A DNA stretch of 64,000 bases from Christensenella sp. UBA2853 (GTDB taxonomy: Bacteria > Bacillota > Clostridia > Christensenellales > Aristaeellaceae): contig DEFL01000008.1 in the NCBI GenBank assembly GCA_002350845.1, positions 20,758 to 84,757 of the forward strand, given 5' to 3'. This document shows positions 40,420 to 48,932 of the stretch, piece after piece; positions within the stretch are counted from its first letter, which is position 1, and each line of letters opens with the position of its first letter. The position numbers were made by a program, and so were the translations under genes. Under the pieces are notes generated by a model. The model worked only from the letters and a program-made list of their open reading frames with translations, did not search any database and was not told the DNA's origin.

Positions 40420-41589
40420 TTAGAAATAGCTGACTTTGATGCGCTTGCCCATCTTCTTGAGTGCTTCGGACAGTTCCTGCACCAGGTTCATTTTGATATT
40501 AAAATTGATCGGCAGGTCGGGGTTCTGGTGAGCGGGATTGATGGCTTTGCCGACATAGAAGTTGATATCGGTGGCCTCCTCAAAGAGCAGACGGCTGATC
40601 AGGGAGGCTCCGTCTTTGCCGTTGCTCCAGGCCTCATAGCACTTGTTTTCACCGATATAATCCTTGGCATATTCCACAACCCGATTCACCGTGATCACGC
40701 CCTCTGTGACCAGATCGACACCTTCCAGATACGCGATCGGCGGAATATCGCCGACAAAATCCAGAGAGGCGCGCAGGGGCCTGTCCAGCCATTTGGCTGC
40801 AATGGAGGAAGTGGTTCCGCCGCAGATGATGTGTTTTCCTTCCTTGGCGAAGAACAGGCTCATCATCCGGTCGGCGTCATCCCGGTTGCTGGGCGGGCCG
40901 AAGAGCATGTTCATGGGCACCCGCTTTCGGATGCGCACCACGCAGGCCGTCGCGTCATCCCCGGGCTCACCGCCATAGAGTTTGTTGCACTCGTCAACCA
41001 GCAGGGTTGAAAGATTTTTGGCCGTGTAGCCGCACAGGCTCATGGCCTCCATAAACGAGATGATGTCCTCTCTTTTCCAACCAAAATTGTAGGCTATGCC
41101 GATGCCGGCATGCGGACATCCGTCACTCATGGCGATGAACACATCATCTTCCTGCAGCCGGATGAGGGAGCGGTAAATCTGCTTGCCGCCGATGGTGGTT
41201 TCCGTGCGCGGATATTCCCAGTTTTCGCCGTTGCGCAGGACGATCACCTGAGGATTGTCGTACTGGATGAGCTCAGCTGTCTGATTCCGGATCAGGCGGA
41301 TGATGGTGAAGGTGGAATAAGCCACGCCGCGCACCGAGCATACCGGCAGCGTGGCGGCTATGGTTTCCACGCATTCCTCAATGGAGAGACCCGCTGCGAG
41401 CATGGTGGAAATAATCTTGCTGGTAAGAGTGGACAGAATGCTTGCTTTTACGCCGCTGCCAAGGCCGTCGGCCAGCACAATCACTGTGGATCCGTCCTCC
41501 TGCTCGACCACTTCCACATGGTCGCCGCACAGCTGCTCACCTGCGTGGTTGATACTTTTATAGCCGATATCACAGGTCAGGTCATTCAT
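40420..41589 (-). CDS. SpoIIE/PP2C-type Ser/Thr phosphatase
   Basis: A 389-residue phosphatase of the SpoIIE type. Metal-binding motifs: VIVLADGLGSGVKAS (D at about 41), FIAMSDGCPHAG and GDDATACVVRI. A C-terminal segment of about 150 residues (MMSLFFAKEGKHIICGGTTS onward) is not part of the catalytic domain and resembles a stand-alone domain found with this phosphatase. Sensory [FeFe]-hydrogenases of group C are typically encoded beside such a phosphatase, and here it overlaps the HydS gene by 8 bases. Suggested role: signalling output of the hydrogenase sensor, reversing phosphorylation of an anti-sigma antagonist or other target (inference). Confidence 0.85.
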   Translation of the reverse strand: MNDLTCDIGYKSINHAGEQLCGDHVEVVEQEDGSTVIVLADGLGSGVKASILSTLTSKIISTMLAAGLSIEECVETIAATLPVCSVRGVAYSTFTIIRLIRNQTAELIQYDNPQVIVLRNGENWEYPRTETTIGGKQIYRSLIRLQEDDVFIAMSDGCPHAGIGIAYNFGWKREDIISFMEAMSLCGYTAKNLSTLLVDECNKLYGGEPGDDATACVVRIRKRVPMNMLFGPPSNRDDADRMMSLFFAKEGKHIICGGTTSSIAAKWLDRPLRASLDFVGDIPPIAYLEGVDLVTEGVITVNRVVEYAKDYIGENKCYEAWSNGKDGASLISRLLFEEATDINFYVGKAINPAHQNPDLPINFNIKMNLVQELSEALKKMGKRIKVSYF

Positions 41590-43258
41590 TGGCGATGGAC
41601 TCCTTCAGTTTGGACAGGGCAATCTTGGTTTCTGCGGCGGTCTCGCCAAGCAGACTGGCAATCTCCTGTACAATGCGCATCTGCTTGTCCACGACTTTGT
41701 CGGCGACCTCCGCTGTCTGACGACTGATTTCTTCCTTCTGTCGGCGGGTTTCCTCTTCCCGCGTGACATCGCGCATAATGCACAGCAGCATCCGGCCGTC
41801 CTCGGCGGGCACGATGGTCTGCTCTACGGTGCAGTCGTACTCTGCCAGATAGGTGCGTTCGTGGAAAATGCCGCGTCCGGTTGTTTTAACTTTCAGGAAT
41901 GGCGTGGGATCCAGGATGCGGACAACCTGATCCCCAAGAACTGTGCTTTCAGAGCGCAGGTTCAGAATCTTCAGGGCAGCCGGATTGATCTGCTGGACTT
42001 CCAGCTGATCGTTGAGCATCAGAATGCCGTTGGGACTGTTGCGCGCAATGGTATCGCTGAAGTTTTCCGCCTTCTGCATGAGGTACGGCAGACACATGGA
42101 AATCTCTGCCTTGCCCTGATAAATGGCAATGGCTTTTTCGCGGCAGGTATCATAGCCGCACGAGCCGCAGTTCAGTTCCTGACTGGGCTTGAACTTGCCC
42201 ATTTCACGCAGAATATCGCGGATCTCCACTTCGCTGGGCGTGCCCGCGCGATGCTCAATGGGCTCAAAGCGCTTGCGCAGCTCACGGATTTCCGGCTGTT
42301 CGATTTCAAAATCCTTGTCTCCGGCATACCCGGAAACTGCAAGATAATCCTTCAGCGGACTGCGTCCGTACTTTTCCATCACCGGGCCGCCGGCGCAGCT
42401 GCCCACGCAGGCGCTCATTTCAATGAAGCAGTGATGAATCCGGCCCTGCTCAATTTCTTTGAGTGCGGCAATGCAGTTTTCGACCCCGTCCAGTGCCATG
42501 TAGGTAAAGTTCGGAGCATCCTTGACCATGGTTTTGAGAATGCCGCCGGTGGTGGGGAAGAAGCGGGCGAGACTGTGCTGGTCCAGGCTTTTTTCCTGCC
42601 TGAGCTCGATCCCTTCTTTTTTCAGCCAGTTGGTCAGCTCTTCATACGTCAGCACAGCGTCGACGATGCCCTCGTAGTATTCTGCCTCATCTTTCTTGGC
42701 CACGCAGGGTCCGATGAAAACGGTTTTGGCACCCGGTATACGCCGCTTGATATCCTCGCAGTGCGCCTGCATGGGGGACAGGACATCAGCCAGGTAAGGC
42801 AGTTCCCGCGGAAAGTACTTCTGGATCAGCAGATTGATGGAATGACAGCAGGAGGAAATGACAATGTCCCGGTCCTCTTCCTTCAGAATGCGGTCATATT
42901 CCCGCTTGACCAGTGTCGCACCCAGTGCGGTCTCTTCCACATCATAAAAGCCCAGCTTTTTCAGTGCTTCCCGCATGGACTCAATGCCCACACCGTCATA
43001 ATTGGCGACAAAAGAAGGAGCCAGAGAGACGACAACGGGATCGCCACTTTGGATGAGTACCCTGACTTTTTCGGTTTCATCGACGATTTCCTTGGCATTC
43101 TGGGGGCAGACCACGAAGCAGTGGCCGCACAGAATACATTCATTGCCGATGATATGGGCCTGGTTGCCGGAGAAGCGGATGGATTTGACCGGGCAGTGGC
43201 GGATGCATTTGTAGCAGTTTTTGCAGTTGGATTTTTTCAGTGTCAGACAATTCGGCAT
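41582..43258 (-). CDS. Sensory-type (group C) [FeFe]-hydrogenase with PAS domain
   Basis: A 558-residue putative H2-sensing protein. N-terminal 2[4Fe-4S] ferredoxin domain (CKNCYKCIRHCP, CILCGHCFVVCP); H-cluster domain with L1 SSCCHS (135-140), L2 GPCVAKKDE (183-191) and L3 EMSACVGSCAGG (280-291); a 4Fe-4S segment CGSCGYDTCREKA (364-376); then a PAS domain (about 400-520) and a short coiled coil. This order, with divergent L1 and L3 motifs, is that of HydS-type group C enzymes, thought to sense rather than produce H2. The start is ATG 43258, 2 bases after the 2Fe-2S gene, and the 3' end overlaps the phosphatase. Confidence 0.88.
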   Translation of the reverse strand: MPNCLTLKKSNCKNCYKCIRHCPVKSIRFSGNQAHIIGNECILCGHCFVVCPQNAKEIVDETEKVRVLIQSGDPVVVSLAPSFVANYDGVGIESMREALKKLGFYDVEETALGATLVKREYDRILKEEDRDIVISSCCHSINLLIQKYFPRELPYLADVLSPMQAHCEDIKRRIPGAKTVFIGPCVAKKDEAEYYEGIVDAVLTYEELTNWLKKEGIELRQEKSLDQHSLARFFPTTGGILKTMVKDAPNFTYMALDGVENCIAALKEIEQGRIHHCFIEMSACVGSCAGGPVMEKYGRSPLKDYLAVSGYAGDKDFEIEQPEIRELRKRFEPIEHRAGTPSEVEIRDILREMGKFKPSQELNCGSCGYDTCREKAIAIYQGKAEISMCLPYLMQKAENFSDTIARNSPNGILMLNDQLEVQQINPAALKILNLRSESTVLGDQVVRILDPTPFLKVKTTGRGIFHERTYLAEYDCTVEQTIVPAEDGRMLLCIMRDVTREEETRRQKEEISRQTAEVADKVVDKQMRIVQEIASLLGETAAETKIALSKLKESIANE

Positions 43259-43260
43259 GG

Positions 43261-43500
43261 TTACACCTTTGCTTTGATTTCTTTTTCAAAAAACGAGGAA
43301 ACAGTCTCCGGCGATACGGAGAAGAATTCTCCATCGACCGTGACGCAGACACCCTGCTGACATTTGCCCATGCAGAATGTGCCGCCCAGTTCAATCTTGT
43401 CGCTCAGGTTTTCTCTGGCGATCAGGTCCTGCAGCTGCTCCACCACGGGACGGGAACCTTTGATATGGCAGGAAGAACCGATACAAACGGTGACTTTCAT
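43261..43500 (-). CDS. Thioredoxin-like [2Fe-2S] ferredoxin
   Basis: A 79-residue protein of the NuoE C-terminal / (2Fe-2S) ferredoxin fold. Four Cys: VCIGSSCHIKG gives two, and TFCMGKCQQGVC gives the second pair with one extra. It is the size of stand-alone electron carriers encoded next to HydABC-type and sensory hydrogenases. It is followed 2 bases later by HydS, so the two products probably work together, passing electrons to or from the sensor. GGAGATACAACC precedes the ATG. Confidence 0.85.
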   Translation of the reverse strand: MKVTVCIGSSCHIKGSRPVVEQLQDLIARENLSDKIELGGTFCMGKCQQGVCVTVDGEFFSVSPETVSSFFEKEIKAKV

Positions 43501-43603
43501 GGTTGTATCTCCTTTTTACTCAGACATGCAGGGAAAGGGAGCTCCCTTTCACAGCTCTCTTTCCCATCCAAATCCGCACAGGCGGAAAGAAATGGGCTGA
43601 TCA

Positions 43604-44353
43604 TCAGTGATATTCCACCACATTGGCCCAGGACAGCAGGAGTTCACGCTCTTTTTCATTGCCTTTCACGGACTGGCTGGCAGCCACGATGGGCATCCAT
43701 TTCTGGACATACTGGATAGGCGTGCCGCTCTTTTCGCAGAACAGGTTCAGGTATTCCCCTGCACCTTCCGTGTCTCCATTGAGCCAGAACAGAAGATAGG
43801 TGCGTGCAACGTCTGCAGAGGCATTGCCCTGTGTGACGTGACTCCAGTCGATCACATAGGGAATTCCTTCGTCGCTGATAATGACATTGGAAGGCCAGAA
43901 ATCGCCGTGGCACACCTTGTTATGGGTGGGCATGCCTTCCAGGCGGGCATGCAGGTCATAGCGGGTGGTGGCATCCAGGTCGGCCTGCTCAATCTTGCGG
44001 CTCATTTTATCCTTGAGCCGGTTGAGCATAGGACAGGTCTTGCTCTGGATTTCCATCTGCACGTCCACAAACAGGTTCAGATATTTGGATTTATTGTCGG
44101 GATCTTCTTTCATGATCTGAGAGAGCGTTTTCCCGTGAATGTATTCAGAAATAATGGCCCATTTGCCTTCGATCATGCTGACGCCCAGAATCCGGGGAAT
44201 ATGAAGCCCGGTTTCCTCAATGCGGGCCTGATTCAATGCTTCATTGAGGATATCCGCCTTGGCATAATTTTCATTGAATACCTTGATGCAGCGGTCTCCG
44301 TCGCGATAGATGGTTTTGGCGTTGCGCACGGCAATGACACGATCCAGATTCAT
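43604..44353 (-). CDS. Aminoglycoside-phosphotransferase-family kinase
   Basis: A 249-residue protein with the APH fold. The catalytic loop is VCHGDFWPSNVII, and the metal-binding Asp is in YVIDWSHVTQG. The N-lobe Lys is in DRCIKVFNENY. Such proteins phosphorylate antibiotics, choline, sugars or homoserine-like substrates; the family is broad (the TIGR02172 subgroup is a possible match). It lies between adhE (16 bases) and the 2Fe-2S ferredoxin (103 bases) in a redox operon, an odd place for a resistance kinase, so a metabolic substrate is more likely. AAGGAGG precedes the ATG. Confidence 0.8.
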   Translation of the reverse strand: MNLDRVIAVRNAKTIYRDGDRCIKVFNENYAKADILNEALNQARIEETGLHIPRILGVSMIEGKWAIISEYIHGKTLSQIMKEDPDNKSKYLNLFVDVQMEIQSKTCPMLNRLKDKMSRKIEQADLDATTRYDLHARLEGMPTHNKVCHGDFWPSNVIISDEGIPYVIDWSHVTQGNASADVARTYLLFWLNGDTEGAGEYLNLFCEKSGTPIQYVQKWMPIVAASQSVKGNEKERELLLSWANVVEYH

Positions 44354-44369
44354 GCTCTTTTCCTCCTTC

Positions 44370-47072
44370 TCACATCTTCCGCCCGGGACGGTATGCCTTT
44401 TTCACAGCGTCGTCGCTGACATCGGCAACGTCCTTTGCGGTAGGCTTGGGCATTTCGGTGAAATGTTTTTCTCCGTAATAGGCATTGAGGTACATCTGCC
44501 TGATTTCACTCATCAGAGGATAGCGGGGATTGGCACCGGTGCACTGATCGTCAAAGGCCTGCTCGACCATGTCATCGAGCCGTTCCAGGAAATCCTTTTC
44601 ATCAGGCACATAATCCCGGATGGCAGGCCGGATGCCCACATAGGCTTTCAGGTCGTTGATCATTTTGATCAGTGCTTCCAGTTTTTCCTGGTCCGTGCCC
44701 TGGACAACGCCCAGTGCTTCGGCCACCTGCGCATAGCGGCGCAGGGTATGGGGATGATCGTACTGCGGGAAGGTGCCCATCTTGGCAGGGGCTTCGGAAG
44801 CGTTGAAGCGCAGGACCTCTTCGATCATCAGCGCGTTGGCAACGCCGTGGGCAATATGATGGAATGCACCCAGCTTGTGGGCCATGGAATGGCACACACC
44901 CAGGAAGGCGTTGGCAAAGGCCATACCGGCCATGGTGGCGGCATTGGCCATCTTTTCCCTTGCCTCCACATCGGTCAGGCCGTTATCGTAAGCCCTGGGC
45001 AGATATTCAAAGATGGTCTGCAGCGCCTTGATGGCCAGGCCGTCGGTGTAATCTGTTGCCATCATGGAAGCGTAGGCTTCCAGGGCATGCGTGACAGCGT
45101 CGATGCCGCTGGCGGCAGTCAGACTCTTCGGGGCGGTCATATGGAAGTCCGTATCAATAATGGCCATATTGGGGAGAAGCGCGTAGTCGGCCAGAGGATA
45201 CTTGACGCCGCTCTGTTCATCGGTGATGACCGCAAACGGCGTGACCTCGCTGCCGGTGCCGGCAGAAGTCGGAACAGCAATGAAATAGGCCTTTTCACCC
45301 ATTTTGGGGAAGGTGTATACACGCTTGCGGATATCCATGAACCGCATGGCCATATCCTGGAAATCCACTTCAGGATGTTCATAGAGCACCCACATGATCT
45401 TGCCGGCATCCATGGCACTGCCGCCGCCCAGCGCAATGATGACATCCGGCTGGAACAGACGCATCTGTTCTGCGCCAGCCTTGGCGCAGGCCAGTGTGGG
45501 ATCGGGAGCCACATCAAAGAATGTGGCATGCTGAATGCCCAGTTCATCCAGTTTCTCAGTGATGGGACGGGTATTGCCGTTGTGATAGAGAAAACTGTCG
45601 GTGACGATAAAGGCCTTTTTCTTTCCCATCACCTGTTTCAGTTCGCTGAGCGCTACCGGCAGGCAGCCTTTCTTGATGTACACCTTTTCCGGTGCGCGGA
45701 ACCAGAGCATGTTCTCTCTCCTTTCGGCCACGGTCTTGATGTTCAGCAGGTGCTTTACGCCCACATTTTCCGATACGGAATTTCCGCCCCAGCTGCCGCA
45801 GCCAAGGGTGAGAGACGGGGCCATTTTAAAGTTGTACAGATCACCGATGCCGCCCTGGGAGGAAGGCGTATTGACCACGATACGGCAGGTTTTCATCCTT
45901 GCGGCGAAAGCATCCAGCACATCGGGCTTCTTTGCGGTATCGGCATAGAGGGAAGCGGTGTGGCCGTAACCGCCGTCTGCAATGAGGCGGTCTGCTTTTC
46001 TGAAAGCGTCTTCAAGGTCTGCAGCGCGGTACATGGCCAGAACAGGACTCAGCTTTTCATGGGCAAACTCTTCGCTCAGTTCCACGGATTCCACTTCACC
46101 GATGAGGATCTTTGTGCCCTCAGGTACCGTAACGCCTGCCAGGGCTGCGATTCTGCAGGCACTCTGGCCGACGATTTTCGCGTTGAGTGCGCCATTGATG
46201 AGAATGGTGTGACGTACCTTATCGAGTTCTGCGCCTTTCAGGAAATAGCATCCGCGGGTGGCAAACTCGGTCCGAACGCGGTCATAAATGCTGTCCAGCA
46301 CGATCACACTCTGCTCGGAGGCGCAGATCATGCCGTTATCAAAGGTTTTGGAATGAATGATGGAATTGACAGCCAGGATAATGTCTGCACTGTCATCAAT
46401 GACAGCGGGGACGTTTCCTGCGCCGACGCCCAGGGCAGGCTTGCCGCTGGAATATGCAGCTTTGACCATGCCGGGACCGCCGGTGGCCAGGATAATGTCG
46501 GCCTCCCGCATGAGCGTATTGGTCATTTCCAGGGAAGGCACGTCAATCCAGCTGATGATGCCTTCCGGTGCGCCGGCTTTCACTGCGGCTTCCAGAACGA
46601 TTCTGGCGGCAGCGACAGTGGACTTTTTTGCACGGGGATGGGGACTGAAAATAATGCCGTTGCGGGTTTTCAGACAGATCAGAGCCTTGAAAATAGCGGT
46701 AGAGGTCGGATTGGTGGTGGGGATCACGGCTGCCACGACGCCGATGGGTTCAGCAATCTTCCGAATCCCGTAGGCTTTGTCTTCTTCAATCACGCCGCAG
46801 GTTCTGGTGTCCCGATACGCATTGTAGATATATTCGCTGGCATAGTGGTTCTTGATGACTTTGTCCTCGACCACGCCCATGCCGGTTTCTTCCACGGCGA
46901 GCTTTGCCAGCGGGATGCGGGCCTGATTGGCGGCTGTGGCAGCGGCCAGAAAGATTCTGTCGACCTGCTCCTGGGTATATCCGGCATAGATCTGCTGTGC
47001 GGCACGTACCCTTCTGATGGCTGCCTCCAGCGTTTCTACGCTGTCCACCGTGTCATACGCTCTGGTTTCCAT
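44370..47072 (-). CDS. adhE: Bifunctional acetaldehyde-CoA/alcohol dehydrogenase
   Basis: A 900-residue AdhE that converts acetyl-CoA to ethanol in two NADH-dependent steps. The N-terminal aldehyde dehydrogenase half (to about 440) has the catalytic Cys in GMICASEQSVIV and the nucleotide region GPGMVKAAYSSGKPALGVG. The linker near 450 leads to the iron-dependent alcohol dehydrogenase half: ALGGGSAMDAGKIMW and the metal-binding HKLGAFHHIAHG. AdhE forms spirosome filaments in the cytoplasm. The gene overlaps the rex 3' end by 20 bases, so repressor and chief target are coupled. Length is slightly above the usual 860-890 residues but all motifs are intact. Confidence 0.97.
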   Translation of the reverse strand: METRAYDTVDSVETLEAAIRRVRAAQQIYAGYTQEQVDRIFLAAATAANQARIPLAKLAVEETGMGVVEDKVIKNHYASEYIYNAYRDTRTCGVIEEDKAYGIRKIAEPIGVVAAVIPTTNPTSTAIFKALICLKTRNGIIFSPHPRAKKSTVAAARIVLEAAVKAGAPEGIISWIDVPSLEMTNTLMREADIILATGGPGMVKAAYSSGKPALGVGAGNVPAVIDDSADIILAVNSIIHSKTFDNGMICASEQSVIVLDSIYDRVRTEFATRGCYFLKGAELDKVRHTILINGALNAKIVGQSACRIAALAGVTVPEGTKILIGEVESVELSEEFAHEKLSPVLAMYRAADLEDAFRKADRLIADGGYGHTASLYADTAKKPDVLDAFAARMKTCRIVVNTPSSQGGIGDLYNFKMAPSLTLGCGSWGGNSVSENVGVKHLLNIKTVAERRENMLWFRAPEKVYIKKGCLPVALSELKQVMGKKKAFIVTDSFLYHNGNTRPITEKLDELGIQHATFFDVAPDPTLACAKAGAEQMRLFQPDVIIALGGGSAMDAGKIMWVLYEHPEVDFQDMAMRFMDIRKRVYTFPKMGEKAYFIAVPTSAGTGSEVTPFAVITDEQSGVKYPLADYALLPNMAIIDTDFHMTAPKSLTAASGIDAVTHALEAYASMMATDYTDGLAIKALQTIFEYLPRAYDNGLTDVEAREKMANAATMAGMAFANAFLGVCHSMAHKLGAFHHIAHGVANALMIEEVLRFNASEAPAKMGTFPQYDHPHTLRRYAQVAEALGVVQGTDQEKLEALIKMINDLKAYVGIRPAIRDYVPDEKDFLERLDDMVEQAFDDQCTGANPRYPLMSEIRQMYLNAYYGEKHFTEMPKPTAKDVADVSDDAVKKAYRPGRKM

Positions 47073-47703
47073 ACTGTTCCTCCTCGTTCTGCTGTCCGTC
47101 GGCCGTCACATGGAGATAGGCCAGCGATAAAGCGATGTTTTCCTGATGCACCGTCACGCCGGAAGGCACTTTGATCGGTACCGGCGCAAAATTGAGAATG
47201 GCGGTCAGTCCGGCTGATATCATTTTGTCGGCAGCTGACTGGGCCGATGATGCCGGAACCGTCAGAATGCCTGTGTGCACATGGTGCGAAGTGCAGAAAG
47301 CGGTCAGCTGCTGCATGGGAAAGACCGGAACATGACCATGAAAGGATGGCGGTGATGCTGTGTTTCGGTCAAAGCCCGCGATGATTTGAATCCCGTAATC
47401 CGAGAATCCGTCGTATTCCATCAGGGCGGTTCCAAGTCTGCCGGCGCCTACGATCACCGCGGGAGCAGGCCTGTCCACGCCAAGCGCCTTTTCCATATCC
47501 TGCCTGAGTGCTGCCGCAGGATATCCCACCCTGGGCAGGCCGGCTGTGCATATGCTGGCCAGATCCTTGCGCACCTGAACCTCACCCAGCCCCAGTCCTC
47601 TGGCAATCTGTGCGGCGGAAATCTTTTCTGTATTCACGCAGCGGACAAACTGCAGGTACATGGGCAATCGGCCCAGCGTCGCTTTGGAAAGCGTACTCTG
47701 CAA
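47053..47703 (-). CDS. rex: Redox-sensing transcriptional repressor Rex
   Basis: A 216-residue NAD(H)-responsive repressor. The HTH is ISAAQIARGLGLGEVQVRKD and the Rossmann NADH site is VIVGAGRLGTALM. The wing region ASICTAGLPRVGYP differs from the canonical SYFGEFGKRGVGY, a variant seen in clostridial Rex proteins. The start is TTG at 47703, with GGAGG 7 bases upstream; upstream ATGs read through the promoter. NADH releases Rex from DNA, so adhE and the hydrogenases rise when NADH accumulates. A palindrome just upstream (47717-47739) overlaps the predicted -10 and probably gives autoregulation of the whole operon. Confidence 0.93.
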   Translation of the reverse strand: MQSTLSKATLGRLPMYLQFVRCVNTEKISAAQIARGLGLGEVQVRKDLASICTAGLPRVGYPAAALRQDMEKALGVDRPAPAVIVGAGRLGTALMEYDGFSDYGIQIIAGFDRNTASPPSFHGHVPVFPMQQLTAFCTSHHVHTGILTVPASSAQSAADKMISAGLTAILNFAPVPIKVPSGVTVHQENIALSLAYLHVTADGQQNEEEQYGNQSV

Positions 47704-47716
47704 AGGATCAACCTCC

Positions 47717-47756
47717 TTTCGATATGGACTATATCGAAATGTTGTCCCTTTGCGAA
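47717..47756 (-). promoter_or_regulatory. Promoter and palindromic operator of the rex operon
   Basis: TTTCGATAT (47717-47725) and ATATCGAAA (47731-47739) form a perfect 9-bp inverted repeat with a 5-bp spacer. A minus-strand promoter TTCGCA (47751-47756), 17 bp, TATAGT (47728-47733) puts the -10 inside the palindrome. The half-sites differ from the classical Rex operator TTGTTAANNNNTTAACAA. Confidence 0.6.
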
Positions 47757-47815
47757 TTACCAAAACCGTATAGTCGATATATATCATCACATATAACATT
47801 GAACGGTGCATGGGC

Positions 47816-47853
47816 AAAAAAAGAAGCTTTGCTGCCGGATCGGACAGCAAAGC
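47816..47853 (-). terminator. Terminator of the LysR gene
   Basis: GGCTTTGCTGTCCG and CGGCAGCAAAGCT (minus-strand reading) pair, and TTCTTTTTTT follows on the minus strand. It lies 27 bases past the stop of the LysR gene and upstream of rex. Confidence 0.85.
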
Positions 47854-47879
47854 CTCTGGAATGACGGAGAAGATGGTGA

Positions 47880-48806
47880 TTATTTTTTCGTAAAGCACGC
47901 ACGTTTGGAATGCGTGAGTTCAGTAATGAAGCACTTGTCCAGTTCTGTCAGATGATAATCCTGACGGTAAATCAGCATATCGCGGTACGGCCGCCGTTGA
48001 TCCGCACATTCCCGCTGCACCAGATGCAGCTGCCGCAGGAGACGATCCGGCAGGGGCGATACCCACATAAAGGTTTCAGGGTTTTCGGAGAGTAAATCCA
48101 GCTGACTTCCCCGTTCAAAGACGAAAATGCGCCGGGGTGTCTGCGGAAGCTCTTCGTTTCTTACCGCAGACAGAGGCAGGGAAGGAACATAGGGATCCGC
48201 GTGCGCAATCTGGATATATTGAGGAAGATCCGAAAAGTGGATGCTGTCCATCGCTGCAAGGGGGCAGTCTTCACGCATGACCAGCATGTACCTGAACTCA
48301 GAAACCAGCTCGAAATGCAGACCCTTTTCTTCCAGCATCTGTTTAAAATACTGATCATAGCTGGCCGCATAACGGATAATGCCCAGGTTGTACCCCACTT
48401 CCAGAATGTTCTTTACTGCCTGAAGTGCGTTGGTTTCATGATAGAAAATCTCGGCGTCTTCTTTTCCGAGCATCCGGGAAAACGATGCGAAGGCATCTGA
48501 GATATAACTGGCTCTGGGGACGGAGATGGAAAAGCGCTGCTTGTGCTGCTTTTTTTCTTTGTACAGATTTTCCATTTCATCGACCTGCTCCAGAATCTTT
48601 CGTGCCTGATTGACAAACAGTTCCCCGTCGGGCGTGAGGAGCATGCCTCTGGAAGAACGGCGGAAGAAACAGATGCCCAGATCAGTCTCCATTTCCCTGA
48701 CCACACGGCTCAGGTTGGGCTGTGCCACATGCAGTTCTTCCGCAGCTTTATTGATGGATCCGGTCTCTGCGATGCAGACCACGTATTTCAAATGCAGGAT
48801 ATTCAT
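47880..48806 (-). CDS. LysR-family transcriptional regulator
   Basis: A 308-residue regulator. The N-terminal winged HTH has the LysR pattern GSINKAAEELHVAQPNLSRV with RRSSRGMLLTPDGE following. The rest is the two-lobed effector domain, less typical: FSISVPRASYISDAF, then HADPYVPSLPL. It is transcribed alone, toward rex, with its own terminator. No divergent target gene adjoins it, so its regulon is not evident. GGAGGACAATCC precedes the ATG. Its position beside the redox operon may be coincidental. Confidence 0.88.
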   Translation of the reverse strand: MNILHLKYVVCIAETGSINKAAEELHVAQPNLSRVVREMETDLGICFFRRSSRGMLLTPDGELFVNQARKILEQVDEMENLYKEKKQHKQRFSISVPRASYISDAFASFSRMLGKEDAEIFYHETNALQAVKNILEVGYNLGIIRYAASYDQYFKQMLEEKGLHFELVSEFRYMLVMREDCPLAAMDSIHFSDLPQYIQIAHADPYVPSLPLSAVRNEELPQTPRRIFVFERGSQLDLLSENPETFMWVSPLPDRLLRQLHLVQRECADQRRPYRDMLIYRQDYHLTELDKCFITELTHSKRACFTKK

Positions 48807-48932
48807 GGATTGTCCTCCTGACGCATATGCCTGAGGTTTGCGGAGAATTCAGCGGAACGTCCACGCCGGCTGTTCTTTTCTGCGGTCTTTTTCGGAAATG
48901 AATTGCCTGAGCCGCCCTGGACGAAACTGGGT

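Noticed and set aside
44310..47174. Open frame of over 900 codons on the plus strand opposite adhE
   Set aside because: A shadow of adhE; composition His/Gly/Phe-rich without recognisable domains or start signals.
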